From contig DDEN01000056.1 in assembly GCA_002336115.1 (NCBI GenBank), positions 363,577 to 427,576 of the forward strand: a stretch of DNA of 64,000 nt. The letters run 5' to 3'. Of the stretch, positions 51,982 to 60,692 are shown one piece after another. The stretch is from Chitinophagaceae bacterium UBA1953. GTDB taxonomy: Bacteria > Bacteroidota > Bacteroidia > Chitinophagales > Chitinophagaceae. Within the stretch, counting starts at the first letter, position 1, and each line of letters begins with the position of its first letter. Under the pieces are notes generated by a model, which did not search any database, was not told where the DNA came from, and saw only the letters and a list, made by a program, of their open reading frames with translations. The position numbers were made by a program, and so were the translations under genes.

Positions 51982-52557
51982 TCAGTTGCCTGAAATCTTT
52001 TTCCTGATTCTGCTTAAATGTTCAGGAGTAATGCGCAGGTAAGATGCAAGCATGTATTGGGGTACACGCTGAAGCAACGGTGATTTTATTTGAACTAATT
52101 CAAGATAACGTTCTTCAGGAGTTTGTGTAAGCAATGCTGTAAGCGTATGTGATATTATAATGACAAGGTTTTCGGAAATTTTTCTTCCTGCATCAGAAAA
52201 AACAAGTTTTTGCTTGTACAGGTATTGCAAGTCGAGATATGATATGTTAATGAAAGTGCAATCTTCAATGGCTTGAATATTATATTTGCCGGGTTGTTGT
52301 AATAAAAAACTTTCATAGTCGCTAATATATTCGTTTTCAGTTGCAAATCCTGTAGTTACATCTTTGTAATCAATTGTACATGATAAACGCACAAGTCCTT
52401 TTTCTATAAAGGAAACCATTTTGCAGGTTTGCCCTTCTTTCAATAAATAGTCGCCTTTTTTTATTTCAATTATTGACAGGCGTTCTTCAAAGAGAAGCCA
52501 GTCGTCTTCAATAAATGTTATTAGTTGGTTGAAATAATTTTTGATATTTTTAAACAT
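51982..52557 (-). CDS. Crp/Fnr family transcriptional regulator
   Basis: 191 residues. The N-terminal cyclic-nucleotide-binding-like beta-roll (IIEIKKGDYLLKEGQTCKMV, FIEKGLVRLSC) lacks the Cys cluster of Fnr. The C-terminal winged helix has VPQYMLASYLRITPEHLSRI as recognition helix region, typical of the Bacteroidota group of such regulators, many of which do not bind cAMP. The start overlaps the end of purC by 8 nt, so it is expressed at least partly with purC. The TonB receptor 98 bp downstream is the natural candidate target. Confidence 0.88.
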   Translation of the reverse strand: MFKNIKNYFNQLITFIEDDWLLFEERLSIIEIKKGDYLLKEGQTCKMVSFIEKGLVRLSCTIDYKDVTTGFATENEYISDYESFLLQQPGKYNIQAIEDCTFINISYLDLQYLYKQKLVFSDAGRKISENLVIIISHTLTALLTQTPEERYLELVQIKSPLLQRVPQYMLASYLRITPEHLSRIRKKISGN

Positions 52558-53482
52558 GAACCATTTTTTTCAGTGCTTCATTTATGTTGTTATAAGTTTC
52601 CTCATCGCTTAATTCCTGTGGTATAAATTTTTCGCCAATTACTTTTTCATAAAGTTCAATATATCGTTTGCTGATGGTATCAACCCATTCATCTGTCATT
52701 TCAGGAACAGTTTGCCCTTCTTTTCCCATGAAATTATTTGCAATAAGCCACTCACGTACAAACTCTTTGCTGAGTTGTTTCTGCCGTTCGCCTGTTTGCT
52801 GCCTTTCTTCAAAACCATCCGCATAAAAATATCTCGATGAATCTGGTGTGTGAATTTCATCCATCAGGTAAATGGTATCGCCAATTTTTCCAAATTCATA
52901 TTTTGTATCAACAAGAATCAATCCCTGTTTCGCTGCAATTTCTTTGCCTCTTGCAAATAACTGCAATGCGTATGTACTCAATTGTTCCCATTCGGCAGCA
53001 GTACAGATTCCCTGCTGAATAATTTCAGATGGAGAAATATCTTCATCGTGCCCGGCTTCAGCTTTTGTAGAAGGGGTTATGATAGGAGTGGGGAAATAAT
53101 CATTTTCTTTTAATCCTTCAGGCATTACTGCGCCGCACAGTTCTCTTTTTCCTGATGAATAGGTTCGCCATGCATGGCCAACAAGATTGCCCCGAACCAC
53201 CATTTCAATTTTGAAAGGGATGCAACGTTTGCCAATACTTGCATTTGGAGCAGGAACATCCAGAAGCCAGTTAGGACAAATATCGTTAGTGGCTTTGAGC
53301 ATGTATGCTGCAATCTGGTTCAGCACCTGCCCTTTATACTGAATAGGCCGTGGAAGAATCACGTCAAAGGCTGAAATGCGGTTGCTGGCAATCATTACCA
53401 GCAAATGGTCGCCAATACTGTAAACGTCTCTTACTTTTCCTTTATAATAATCTGTTTGCCCGGGAAAATGATTGTTGTTCAT
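52550..53482 (-). CDS. purC: SAICAR synthetase
   Basis: 310 residues. It joins CAIR and aspartate with ATP in purine synthesis. Start YYKGKVRDVYSIGDHLLVMI with the P-loop-like GKVRD, SNRISAFDVILPRPIQYKGQ, VVRGNLVGHAWRTYSSGKRE, DTKYEFGKIGDTIYLMDEIH are all hallmark segments. Length is that of the longer yeast-like/Bacteroidota type. It overlaps the Crp-type gene by 8 nt. Confidence 0.96.
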   Translation of the reverse strand: MNNNHFPGQTDYYKGKVRDVYSIGDHLLVMIASNRISAFDVILPRPIQYKGQVLNQIAAYMLKATNDICPNWLLDVPAPNASIGKRCIPFKIEMVVRGNLVGHAWRTYSSGKRELCGAVMPEGLKENDYFPTPIITPSTKAEAGHDEDISPSEIIQQGICTAAEWEQLSTYALQLFARGKEIAAKQGLILVDTKYEFGKIGDTIYLMDEIHTPDSSRYFYADGFEERQQTGERQKQLSKEFVREWLIANNFMGKEGQTVPEMTDEWVDTISKRYIELYEKVIGEKFIPQELSDEETYNNINEALKKMVHV

Positions 53483-53618
53483 ACAGCTAAAATAGAATGG
53501 CTGTTTAAGCCTGCCAAGTTTTTTGTTTTGCCTGTGGAAAGATGGTTCTAAAAGATTTTTTTTATAATATATAGAGAATTCCTATTTTGGTCGGTACAAT
53601 TCAAAAAAACAACTGAAT

Positions 53619-56330
53619 ATGAAGAAAAAGCTATCAAGTCTTTTCTTGATGTTAACGGTTTGCCTGCTATTATCACATCATTCAATGGCTCAATCCGTTG
53701 TAATCAAAGGAAACGTAAAAAATTCAAGCACCCATGAAGGAATCCCCGCAGTTTCAGTTGCGGTTAAAGGAACCCAGCACGGTGTTTATACAGATGAGAA
53801 AGGGGAGTTTAATCTCTCTGTTTCTAAACTGCCTGTTATTCTCGTTATTTCTTCAGTTGGCTATGAGGCCAAAGAAATCACCGTAAGTTCTGCTTCTGCA
53901 AATGTGAGTATTGATCTGGCTTCAGTATCAACATTAGGGCAGGAAGTGGTAGTATCTGCAACAAGGGTTGCAACAAAAATTCTTGAGTCGCCAGTAAGTA
54001 TTGAAAGAGCAAGTGCTGTAACCATACAGGGGGCACCTTCAGCTTCCTATTATGATGTTATCAACAACTTTAAAGGCGTTGATATGATGGCATCTTCTCT
54101 TACTTTTAAAACGCCAACAACAAGAGGCTTTCTTGGAAGTGGTAACGTACGGTTTAACCAGTTGGTTGATGGAATGGATAACCAGGCTCCCGGACTTAAT
54201 TTTTCTGTTGGTGGTGTAATTGGTTTAACTGAACTGGATGTGGATAATATGGAACTTCTGCCCGGAGCTTCATCTGCATTGTACGGACCGGGTGGTATGA
54301 ACGGAACTTTGCTTATTAACAGCAAAAATCCGTTTAAATACCAAGGGCTTTCTGTTCAGATTAAGCAAGGGATGATGAATGTTGATAAAAAGTTCAGAGA
54401 TGTAACTCCTTACTTTAACTGGAGCATGCGATGGGCACATAAAATTAATGACCGTCTTGCTTTTAAAATTACCAGTGAATTTGTACAGGCTAAAGACTGG
54501 CTTGCTGGTGATTACAGGAATTATGATAAAGCAACCGGGCAGTTTATTTCTGGCGACAGGATTACTAACCCTGCTTATAATGGAATTAATGTTTATGGTG
54601 ATGAAGTTGCCCGTGATATTCGTCCTATCATTAACAACTTTGCATCAATTCCGGGTTATGCTTCATTGATTGCAACACTGCCTTCAACAATGTATGTTTC
54701 AAGGACCGGTTATTCCGAAAAAGAATTGATAGATCCTAATACACTAAACTTCAAGGTAGGTGGTTCAATTAACTATAAAATCAATAGCAGAATTGAAGCT
54801 ATTCTAAGTGGATATTGGGGTACAGGTAATACTGTATATACCGGAAGCGACAGGTACAGCCTGCAGGATATGAAAATGGGGCAGTTTAAATTTGAACTGA
54901 ACAGCAAAAACTGGTTGCTTCGTGCATATACTACACAGGAAAATTCCGGTAACTCTTACAACCTTACAGCAACTACTTCTTTCTTTAATGAAGCATGGAA
55001 GTCAACACAGCAATGGCTGCCTGAATATGTAGCAGCTTATCTGAACAGCCGCCTTTCTTTAGGTATGAACGATCAGCAGGCGCATATTGCAGCGAGGGCT
55101 TTTGCCGATCAGGGTCGTCCCCTCCCAGGTACAACTGCTTTTGATAACTTATTTAATTTCATTAAGGGAATTCCTATTGGCAAACCACAATCTGGTGCTC
55201 CTTACGGTGGAGGCCGTTTCTTAGACAGATCTGATCTGTACAATGTTGAAGGCCAGTACAATCTTTCAAGTATCACAAAAGGCTTTGCAGAAGTTCTTAT
55301 TGGTGGCAATTACAAAAAATATGTTCTGAATTCTCAGGGAACTTTATTTGCCGACAGTACTGGAAATATTGGTATTAATGAATTTGGTGCTTTTGTACAG
55401 ATTGCTAAAGAACTGTTTCATGAGAAGTTAAGACTTACTCTCAGTGGCCGTTTTGATAAAAATCAAAACTTTAAAGAGCGTCTTACGCCAAGAGCCACTG
55501 CAATGTACCGCATCAGTAAAAACAATAACCTTCGTCTTTCGTATCAAACAGCTTATCGTTTCCCAAGTACACAAATGCAATGGATTAATCTATTTGTGGG
55601 TGGCGATTACTGGCTGATTGGAGGTCATAAAAATTTCCGTTCTTATTATGGTCTTAACAGTAATCCTGTTTATGCAATTGTAAATGATGTGCCAACAAGT
55701 GAAGTGGTAACAGTTATAGATCTGAAACCAGAATCAGTAAGCTCCGTTGAACTTGGATATAAGGGGCTTAACCTCAATGAAAAGTTACTGATTGATGCAT
55801 ATACTTATTTCGGACAATACCAGGATTTTCTTACACGTCGTTTGGTAATGCAGGATCCTTCAACAAACAAAAAGAAATTTTCTATTCCTGTAAACTCTAC
55901 CACAAAAGTGAAGACTTATGGATTTGGTATTGGTGTTGATTACAGATTGCCTCTTAATTTCTCTGTTGGTGCCAACTTTTCCAGTGATAATTTAACAGAT
56001 GTGCCGCAAGGTTTTCAGGCATCGTTCAATACACCCAAGTACAGGGTTAATCTGAAACTGGCTAATACCGGTTTTGGTAAGGACGACAGATACGCATTCA
56101 ATATCACTTATAAATGGATGGATGCTTACAAATTTGAGAGCGATTTCATTAATGGAACAGTTCCTGCAATTAATACGCTTGATGCGCAGATCAGTTATAA
56201 AATACCTCAAACACGTTCTGTATTTAAAGTGGGAGGAAATAATATCTTAAATCAATACTATGTGCAAGGCCCTGGCAATCCGGCAATTGGCGGATTGTAT
56301 TATGTAAGCTTTGCTTATAACGTATTTTAA
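53619..56330 (+). CDS. TonB-dependent receptor, partner of fasciclin lipoprotein
   Basis: 903 residues. Signal peptide (KLSSLFLMLTVCLLLSHHSM), CarboxypepD_reg-like domain (VIKGNVKNSSTHEGIPAVSV), plug (LGQEVVVSATRVATKILESP; PGASSALYGPGGMNGTLLIN) and barrel ending GLYYVSFAYNVF. It is a paralogue of the sulfur-cluster receptor at 39286 (same SSLTFK-P-TTRGF segment, same insert layout), but without the sulfur operators. A weak TATTTTG lies about 30 bp before the ATG. A fasciclin-domain lipoprotein follows after 23 bp, where a SusD would be in a glycan system. Substrate unknown. Confidence 0.88.
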   Translation: MKKKLSSLFLMLTVCLLLSHHSMAQSVVIKGNVKNSSTHEGIPAVSVAVKGTQHGVYTDEKGEFNLSVSKLPVILVISSVGYEAKEITVSSASANVSIDLASVSTLGQEVVVSATRVATKILESPVSIERASAVTIQGAPSASYYDVINNFKGVDMMASSLTFKTPTTRGFLGSGNVRFNQLVDGMDNQAPGLNFSVGGVIGLTELDVDNMELLPGASSALYGPGGMNGTLLINSKNPFKYQGLSVQIKQGMMNVDKKFRDVTPYFNWSMRWAHKINDRLAFKITSEFVQAKDWLAGDYRNYDKATGQFISGDRITNPAYNGINVYGDEVARDIRPIINNFASIPGYASLIATLPSTMYVSRTGYSEKELIDPNTLNFKVGGSINYKINSRIEAILSGYWGTGNTVYTGSDRYSLQDMKMGQFKFELNSKNWLLRAYTTQENSGNSYNLTATTSFFNEAWKSTQQWLPEYVAAYLNSRLSLGMNDQQAHIAARAFADQGRPLPGTTAFDNLFNFIKGIPIGKPQSGAPYGGGRFLDRSDLYNVEGQYNLSSITKGFAEVLIGGNYKKYVLNSQGTLFADSTGNIGINEFGAFVQIAKELFHEKLRLTLSGRFDKNQNFKERLTPRATAMYRISKNNNLRLSYQTAYRFPSTQMQWINLFVGGDYWLIGGHKNFRSYYGLNSNPVYAIVNDVPTSEVVTVIDLKPESVSSVELGYKGLNLNEKLLIDAYTYFGQYQDFLTRRLVMQDPSTNKKKFSIPVNSTTKVKTYGFGIGVDYRLPLNFSVGANFSSDNLTDVPQGFQASFNTPKYRVNLKLANTGFGKDDRYAFNITYKWMDAYKFESDFINGTVPAINTLDAQISYKIPQTRSVFKVGGNNILNQYYVQGPGNPAIGGLYYVSFAYNVF

Positions 56331-56353
56331 TTTTAACCTCTAAAGAAAAAATT

Positions 56354-57622
56354 ATGAATAAGATATTTCATTCAAAACAAATACAGGCTGCTCTTATATT
56401 CATTGCACTTGTGCTGGTATCCTGCAATAAAATATATGAGCCAATACCCGGCACAGCATACAGTGCGGGTGATGCAACAACCACAATTGCAAAGAAGATT
56501 GCTGCGAACAGCAGTTATTCAATATTTACTGCTGCTTTAAACAGAACAGGTTTGTACGCAGTACTGGATGAGCCAAATGCAAACTTTACTGTGTTTGCTC
56601 CAACCGATGCTGCTTTCACAGCATCTGGTTTATCGCTTACAATTGTAAATGCAATGCCGGTTGCGGATTTAACTAAGGCAATTCAACATCACATTATTCC
56701 CAATGAAAAGATAACAGGCGCACAAATTGCGTCAACAGTGCCAAATGTTGAAAAGAAATGTGCATTGAATATAACTACTGTTGCATTTGTATCAACAATA
56801 CCAACAACAGCTATACCCATTAAAATGTCAGTTTTCCCATCAAGCAGAACAACAGGGAAATGGTTGAACAATATTCCTGTTACAGCTACTGATGTTTTTA
56901 CCGGTTCAAATGGAGTCGTTCACTCGGTAGCTACAGTTGTTGCGCCTCCTACAAGAGTGTTACTTGATACATTAAGTCGTGATCCCGATTATAGTTATTT
57001 TATGGCTGCTGTTTTGCGTGCCGATTCAGGGTTAACTTCATCATCAACATCAAGCCTGCAATATGCCTTAGGTCAGCCGTTTGCAAATCTCACAGTATTT
57101 GCTCCAACAAATGCTGCATTTCAGGCTGCTTTGTATGCTCAGGCTTATCCCTTAGTATATGCGCAGACTTATAAAACTGTTTACGACGCACAAATTTCAG
57201 GTGGCGCTGATGCTGCTACAGCCGCTGCTGCTGCAACTGCGTATGCCGACGCAAATGCACCTGCTGCTACTACAGCGTTGGTAGGTTCTCCCACTGTATT
57301 TTCAAATCCTGCATTGTATGGCGTTTTAACCGCACAGGTAGTGAAAGGAATAGTTGTTTATCACATAATGGGTCAGCGGTATTTTTCTGTAAACTTTGGT
57401 ACTACTGCTTCGTATTACACAACTTTGCTGAATACTGCAATTCCCGCCCATCCGGGTTTGTCTATTGCTGTTACTTTATCAAATAATTTTGGTGTCGGAT
57501 TGTCAGTGAAGGGCGTTGGCAATGCAACGGCCGCTACTGCAACAGTTACTGCAACAGGTGTTGACCGGCCAGCCGTTAATGGTGATCTGTTCAAAATTAA
57601 CCAGGTGCTGATGCCGCAATAA
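56354..57622 (+). CDS. Lipoprotein with two fasciclin (FAS1) domains
   Basis: 422 residues. Lipobox LVSC with acceptor Cys24. FAS1 domain 1 (about 45-205) carries ANFTVFAPTDAAFTASG and LTKAIQHHIIPNEKITGA; domain 2 (about 210-422) carries FANLTVFAPTNAAFQAAL and VKGIVVYHIMGQRYFSVNF. Domain 2 is interrupted after the conserved motif by about 55 residues rich in Ala, Tyr and Thr (DAATAAAAATAYADANAPAA). FAS1 domains serve in adhesion or binding. Coupled to the TonB receptor with 23 bp between, it probably sits at the surface with it and may present the substrate. Ends at a strong terminator. Confidence 0.86.
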   Translation: MNKIFHSKQIQAALIFIALVLVSCNKIYEPIPGTAYSAGDATTTIAKKIAANSSYSIFTAALNRTGLYAVLDEPNANFTVFAPTDAAFTASGLSLTIVNAMPVADLTKAIQHHIIPNEKITGAQIASTVPNVEKKCALNITTVAFVSTIPTTAIPIKMSVFPSSRTTGKWLNNIPVTATDVFTGSNGVVHSVATVVAPPTRVLLDTLSRDPDYSYFMAAVLRADSGLTSSSTSSLQYALGQPFANLTVFAPTNAAFQAALYAQAYPLVYAQTYKTVYDAQISGGADAATAAAAATAYADANAPAATTALVGSPTVFSNPALYGVLTAQVVKGIVVYHIMGQRYFSVNFGTTASYYTTLLNTAIPAHPGLSIAVTLSNNFGVGLSVKGVGNATAATATVTATGVDRPAVNGDLFKINQVLMPQ

Positions 57623-57642
57623 AATTTCGATTTAATTCAAGT

Positions 57643-57686
57643 AAAAGGTTGACAGTTTCTGGCTGTCAACCTTTTTTATTTTTTTA
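57643..57686 (+). terminator. Intrinsic terminator
   Basis: AAAAGGTTGACAG (57643-57655) and its complement 57663-57675 form a 13-bp perfect stem with a 7-nt loop, and two T-runs follow. It ends the receptor-fasciclin transcript. Confidence 0.92.
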
Positions 57687-57701
57687 AGTAGCCGATTCCT
57701 G

Positions 57702-57709
57702 TATTTTTG
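57702..57709 (+). promoter_or_regulatory. -7 element of the GlmU-like gene
   Basis: TATTTTTG, an exact TAnnTTTG. It implies a start near 57716 and so excludes the apparent TTG start at 57707. No clear -33 element is seen between it and the terminator. Confidence 0.55.
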
Positions 57710-57733
57710 CTTGCTTTTAAACAAAATCAGGAG

Positions 57734-58900
57734 TTGAATTTAGTTCTCTTCGATACTACAGCTCGTATTACACTCTATCCCTTTACTGCCATAAGGCCTG
57801 TTGCAGAAATAAGAACAGGCATCTTAACAAACAGGGAGCGATGGGAACGTTTACTCCAATCTGAATCGTTTACACTTACTGAATTATACCTGCAGGAAAA
57901 ATATCCTTTAATAAGTTCTGATGATGTTCTGCTGATTAATGCGGCACTGATCCCATCACAGGAACTTGTTCAGGAGTTGAAGGGATTATCGTTGGAGAAA
58001 GGGTTTATTCAGAATGGAATTATACTGGCAGTAAGAACAGCAAATCAACCTTCTTATGGATTTAATATTGATGATTGTAAATCTGTTGCTTTTTCTGAAT
58101 GGAAACATAAAGAACGGTTGATTCAGCATCCATTTGAAATAGTGCGGTTCAGTGAAAAAAACAGCAAAGCAGATTTTGATCTCATCACCCGCAACAAATC
58201 ATCACAAACTCTTTCATCAACCAATCATGTTATTCATCCTGAATTAATATTTGTTGAAGAAGGAGCAGTGGTTGAACATTGTTTTCTCAATGCAACTTTC
58301 GGTCCCATTTATATCGGGAAAGATAGCCTTGTAATGGAAGGAAGTATGATACGTGGCCCATTTGCTGCGCTCGATAACTCGGTAATAAAAATGGGGAGTA
58401 AAATTTACGGCTCAACAACTGTTGGAAGACAATGTACTGTTGGTGGTGAAATTAAAAATACCATCTTTTTTGATTATTCTAATAAAGCACATGATGGATA
58501 TATTGGCGATGCGGTGATAGGTGAGTGGTGTAATGTTGGTGCAGGTGCTTCCTGTTCAAATATTAAGAATACAGCCGGCGAAGTAAAAACCTGGAATCCG
58601 CATCTGCATCAATGGGTCAGTGCTGGAAATAAATGTGGTGTCATGCTGGGTGATTATTCACGAGTTGCAATCAATTCATCTTTAACAACCGGATTGGTGG
58701 GCGGTATTTGCAGCAATATCCTTACAGAAGGGTTATCGCCAAAATACATTGCTGATTTTACCTGGAATATCAACACAGGAGAAAAGTATATGTTTGATAA
58801 AGCAACCCGTGATATTGAGAACTGGATGTACCTGAAAAATAAATTTATTACTGACGCTGACAGAAACATTCTGCAGCATATTTATAATTATCAATTTTAA
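57734..58900 (+). CDS. GlmU-like sugar-1-phosphate nucleotidylyl/acyltransferase
   Basis: 388 residues. The N-terminal part aligns with the Bacteroidota 'putative sugar nucleotidyltransferase' group (NLVLFDTTARITLYPFTAIR, then PVAEIRTGILTNRERWE); the C-terminal half is a left-handed beta helix of hexapeptide repeats (VEEGAVVEHCFLNATFGPIY, IMGSKIYGSTTVGRQCTVGG-like turns, GEWCNVGAGASCSNIKN). It may link UDP-sugar formation to N-acetyltransfer, but the pyrophosphorylase G-x-G-T-R-M loop is absent, so the first activity is doubtful. No ATG exists near the start; the family start MNxxLFD fits the TTG at 57734, which follows CAGGAG. tpiA follows after 11 bp. Confidence 0.8.
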   Translation: MNLVLFDTTARITLYPFTAIRPVAEIRTGILTNRERWERLLQSESFTLTELYLQEKYPLISSDDVLLINAALIPSQELVQELKGLSLEKGFIQNGIILAVRTANQPSYGFNIDDCKSVAFSEWKHKERLIQHPFEIVRFSEKNSKADFDLITRNKSSQTLSSTNHVIHPELIFVEEGAVVEHCFLNATFGPIYIGKDSLVMEGSMIRGPFAALDNSVIKMGSKIYGSTTVGRQCTVGGEIKNTIFFDYSNKAHDGYIGDAVIGEWCNVGAGASCSNIKNTAGEVKTWNPHLHQWVSAGNKCGVMLGDYSRVAINSSLTTGLVGGICSNILTEGLSPKYIADFTWNINTGEKYMFDKATRDIENWMYLKNKFITDADRNILQHIYNYQF

Positions 58901-58911
58901 AACATCAGAAC

Positions 58912-59670
58912 ATGCGTAAACAAGTAGCAGCCGCAAACTGGAAAATGAATTTAACGTATCAGCAGGGCGAACAGTTGATCAATGATATTATTAATACGCC
59001 ACACAGTGTAAATGAGCATCAGTTGGTGGTTTTTGCTGTGCCATTTCCTTACCTCACAATGGTTGTTGAAAAACTGAAAGGGAAAAAAGCAGGTGTGGCT
59101 GCACAAAACTGCTACACACAAAAATCAGGTGCTTACACCGGCGAAACTTCTGCTGAAATGCTGCAATCAATTGGTGTGGGTTATGTGGTGCTTGGTCACA
59201 GTGAAAGAAGAGAATATTTTAACGAAAGTAACCAGATGCTTGCTGATAAAGTGAACATTGCTTTGTCGTATGGATTAACCCCGATCTTTTGTTGCGGTGA
59301 AGCATTGGCTATCCGTGAAGCAGGAACACAAAATGAATTTGTAGGAAATCAGCTTAAAGAAAGCCTGTTCCATTTAAGCGCTGATGATCTTCAGAAAATC
59401 ATTATTGCTTACGAACCAATCTGGGCAATTGGTACAGGTAAAACTGCAACTTCAGAACAGGCACAGGAAATGCACGCTCACCTGAGAAGTGTGCTTGCTG
59501 CGCAATACGGTAAAGAAGTTGCCGATAACATTTCTATCTTATATGGTGGAAGTGTGAAAGGTGCAAATGCAAAAGAAATTTTCAGCCAGCCCGATGTTGA
59601 TGGCGGATTAGTAGGAGGTGCTTCATTAAAAGCAGATGAATTTGTGCAGATCATTAATGGATTGAAATAA
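58912..59670 (+). CDS. tpiA: Triose-phosphate isomerase
   Basis: 252 residues. It interconverts DHAP and glyceraldehyde 3-phosphate. Substrate Asn/Lys in AAANWKMN, electrophilic His in LGHSERREYF (about 97), catalytic Glu in AYEPIWAIGTGKTAT (about 170), phosphate loop ILYGGSVKGAN and GGLVGGASL. Length is standard. It lies 11 bp after the GlmU-like gene, so the two share a transcript. Confidence 0.97.
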   Translation: MRKQVAAANWKMNLTYQQGEQLINDIINTPHSVNEHQLVVFAVPFPYLTMVVEKLKGKKAGVAAQNCYTQKSGAYTGETSAEMLQSIGVGYVVLGHSERREYFNESNQMLADKVNIALSYGLTPIFCCGEALAIREAGTQNEFVGNQLKESLFHLSADDLQKIIIAYEPIWAIGTGKTATSEQAQEMHAHLRSVLAAQYGKEVADNISILYGGSVKGANAKEIFSQPDVDGGLVGGASLKADEFVQIINGLK

Positions 59671-59682
59671 GTTAAAAGCAAT

Positions 59683-59724
59683 AAGTAATAAGTTGCAGGT
59701 AAGCCTACCTGCAACTTATTACTT
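59683..59724. terminator. 19-bp perfect hairpin between tpiA and the Sua5-type gene
   Basis: 59683-59701 and 59706-59724 are exact complements over 19 bp with a 4-nt loop. The two genes converge here and the hairpin includes the stop codon of the minus-strand gene. U-runs are poor on both sides, so it may end transcription in both directions weakly or protect the 3' ends. Confidence 0.7.
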
Positions 59725-60690
59725 CATAATAAACTGAGCTCTTTCAAGCCTGTCGTTGATGGCACGGCCTAACCCTTCATTGGGCAAATATTCAGCCATA
59801 ATAATATCTGCATGCAGTTTATCAGCTTCCCGTAAAATGCGGAACAGATTTTTTGCAGCTTCTTCTATCAGTCCATTTTCCGATAAAATTAACTGCTGCT
59901 GTTTTGGAATATCCGAATGATATTCTGAAAAGTTAATAAGAATGATGTTTTTGTTTTTAAACTCATTCATCATTTCTTTTGTTTTTCCAAGAAACAATGC
60001 TGTATGCGTGGCGTAATGACTTTTAAGCTGCCCAGGAGCATCAGGATTTTCGGTAATTTTTTTGATTGTGTTGATTTTCTTTCCAACCACTTTTTCAATT
60101 TCTTCAACTGCAATGCCTCCAAGCCTGTAAATTTCCAGCTCATTATTGTTATTCCATCCAACGATTGTTGATTCAACTCCAATATTACATTGCCCGCCAT
60201 TTAGTATATACGCAATTTTCCCGGCTAAACCTTCATATACATGTTCGGCTGTTGTCGGGCTTACATAACCCGATAGGTTTGCGCTTGGGGCTGCCAGCGG
60301 AAAATCAATCTGGTTTAGTAGTTCAAGCGTTAAGGGATGATTGGGAACTCTTAGGGCAACTTTATCACTCCCGGCGGTAACAATATCCGGAACTTCATTT
60401 GTTTTGTTAAACAGAATTGTTAGCGGCCCGGGCCAAAAGGCATCTGCCAACACCTTTGCTTCTGCAGGAATATGCTCAATATAACGAATGCCTTTTTCAA
60501 GCGAAGCAACATGTAATATTAACGGGTTAAACTGAGGTCTGTTTTTTACAGCATAGATTTTTAATACAGCATCTTCGTTCAACGCATTTGCAGCAAGGCC
60601 ATAGACTGTTTCAGTTGGTATTGCAACAAGTTCTCCGCCTGTAAGAAATTCAATTGCTTGTTTAATATCTGTTCCTGTTGTAGTATTCAT
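59719..60690 (-). CDS. L-threonylcarbamoyladenylate synthase (Sua5 type)
   Basis: 323 residues. It forms threonylcarbamoyl-AMP for the t6A37 modification of ANN-decoding tRNAs. The YrdC domain covers about residues 1-205 (GGELVAIPTETVYGLAANAL, YAVKNRPQFNPLILHV, DKVALRVPNHPLTLELL, PSANLSGYVSPTTAEHV, VESTIVGWNN), and a C-terminal Sua5 domain follows (PGQLKSHYATHTALFLG). The long Sua5 form is typical of Bacteroidota and archaea. It follows the potassium-channel gene after 2 bp. Confidence 0.95.
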   Translation of the reverse strand: MNTTTGTDIKQAIEFLTGGELVAIPTETVYGLAANALNEDAVLKIYAVKNRPQFNPLILHVASLEKGIRYIEHIPAEAKVLADAFWPGPLTILFNKTNEVPDIVTAGSDKVALRVPNHPLTLELLNQIDFPLAAPSANLSGYVSPTTAEHVYEGLAGKIAYILNGGQCNIGVESTIVGWNNNNELEIYRLGGIAVEEIEKVVGKKINTIKKITENPDAPGQLKSHYATHTALFLGKTKEMMNEFKNKNIILINFSEYHSDIPKQQQLILSENGLIEEAAKNLFRILREADKLHADIIMAEYLPNEGLGRAINDRLERAQFIMK

Positions 60691-60692
60691 GC

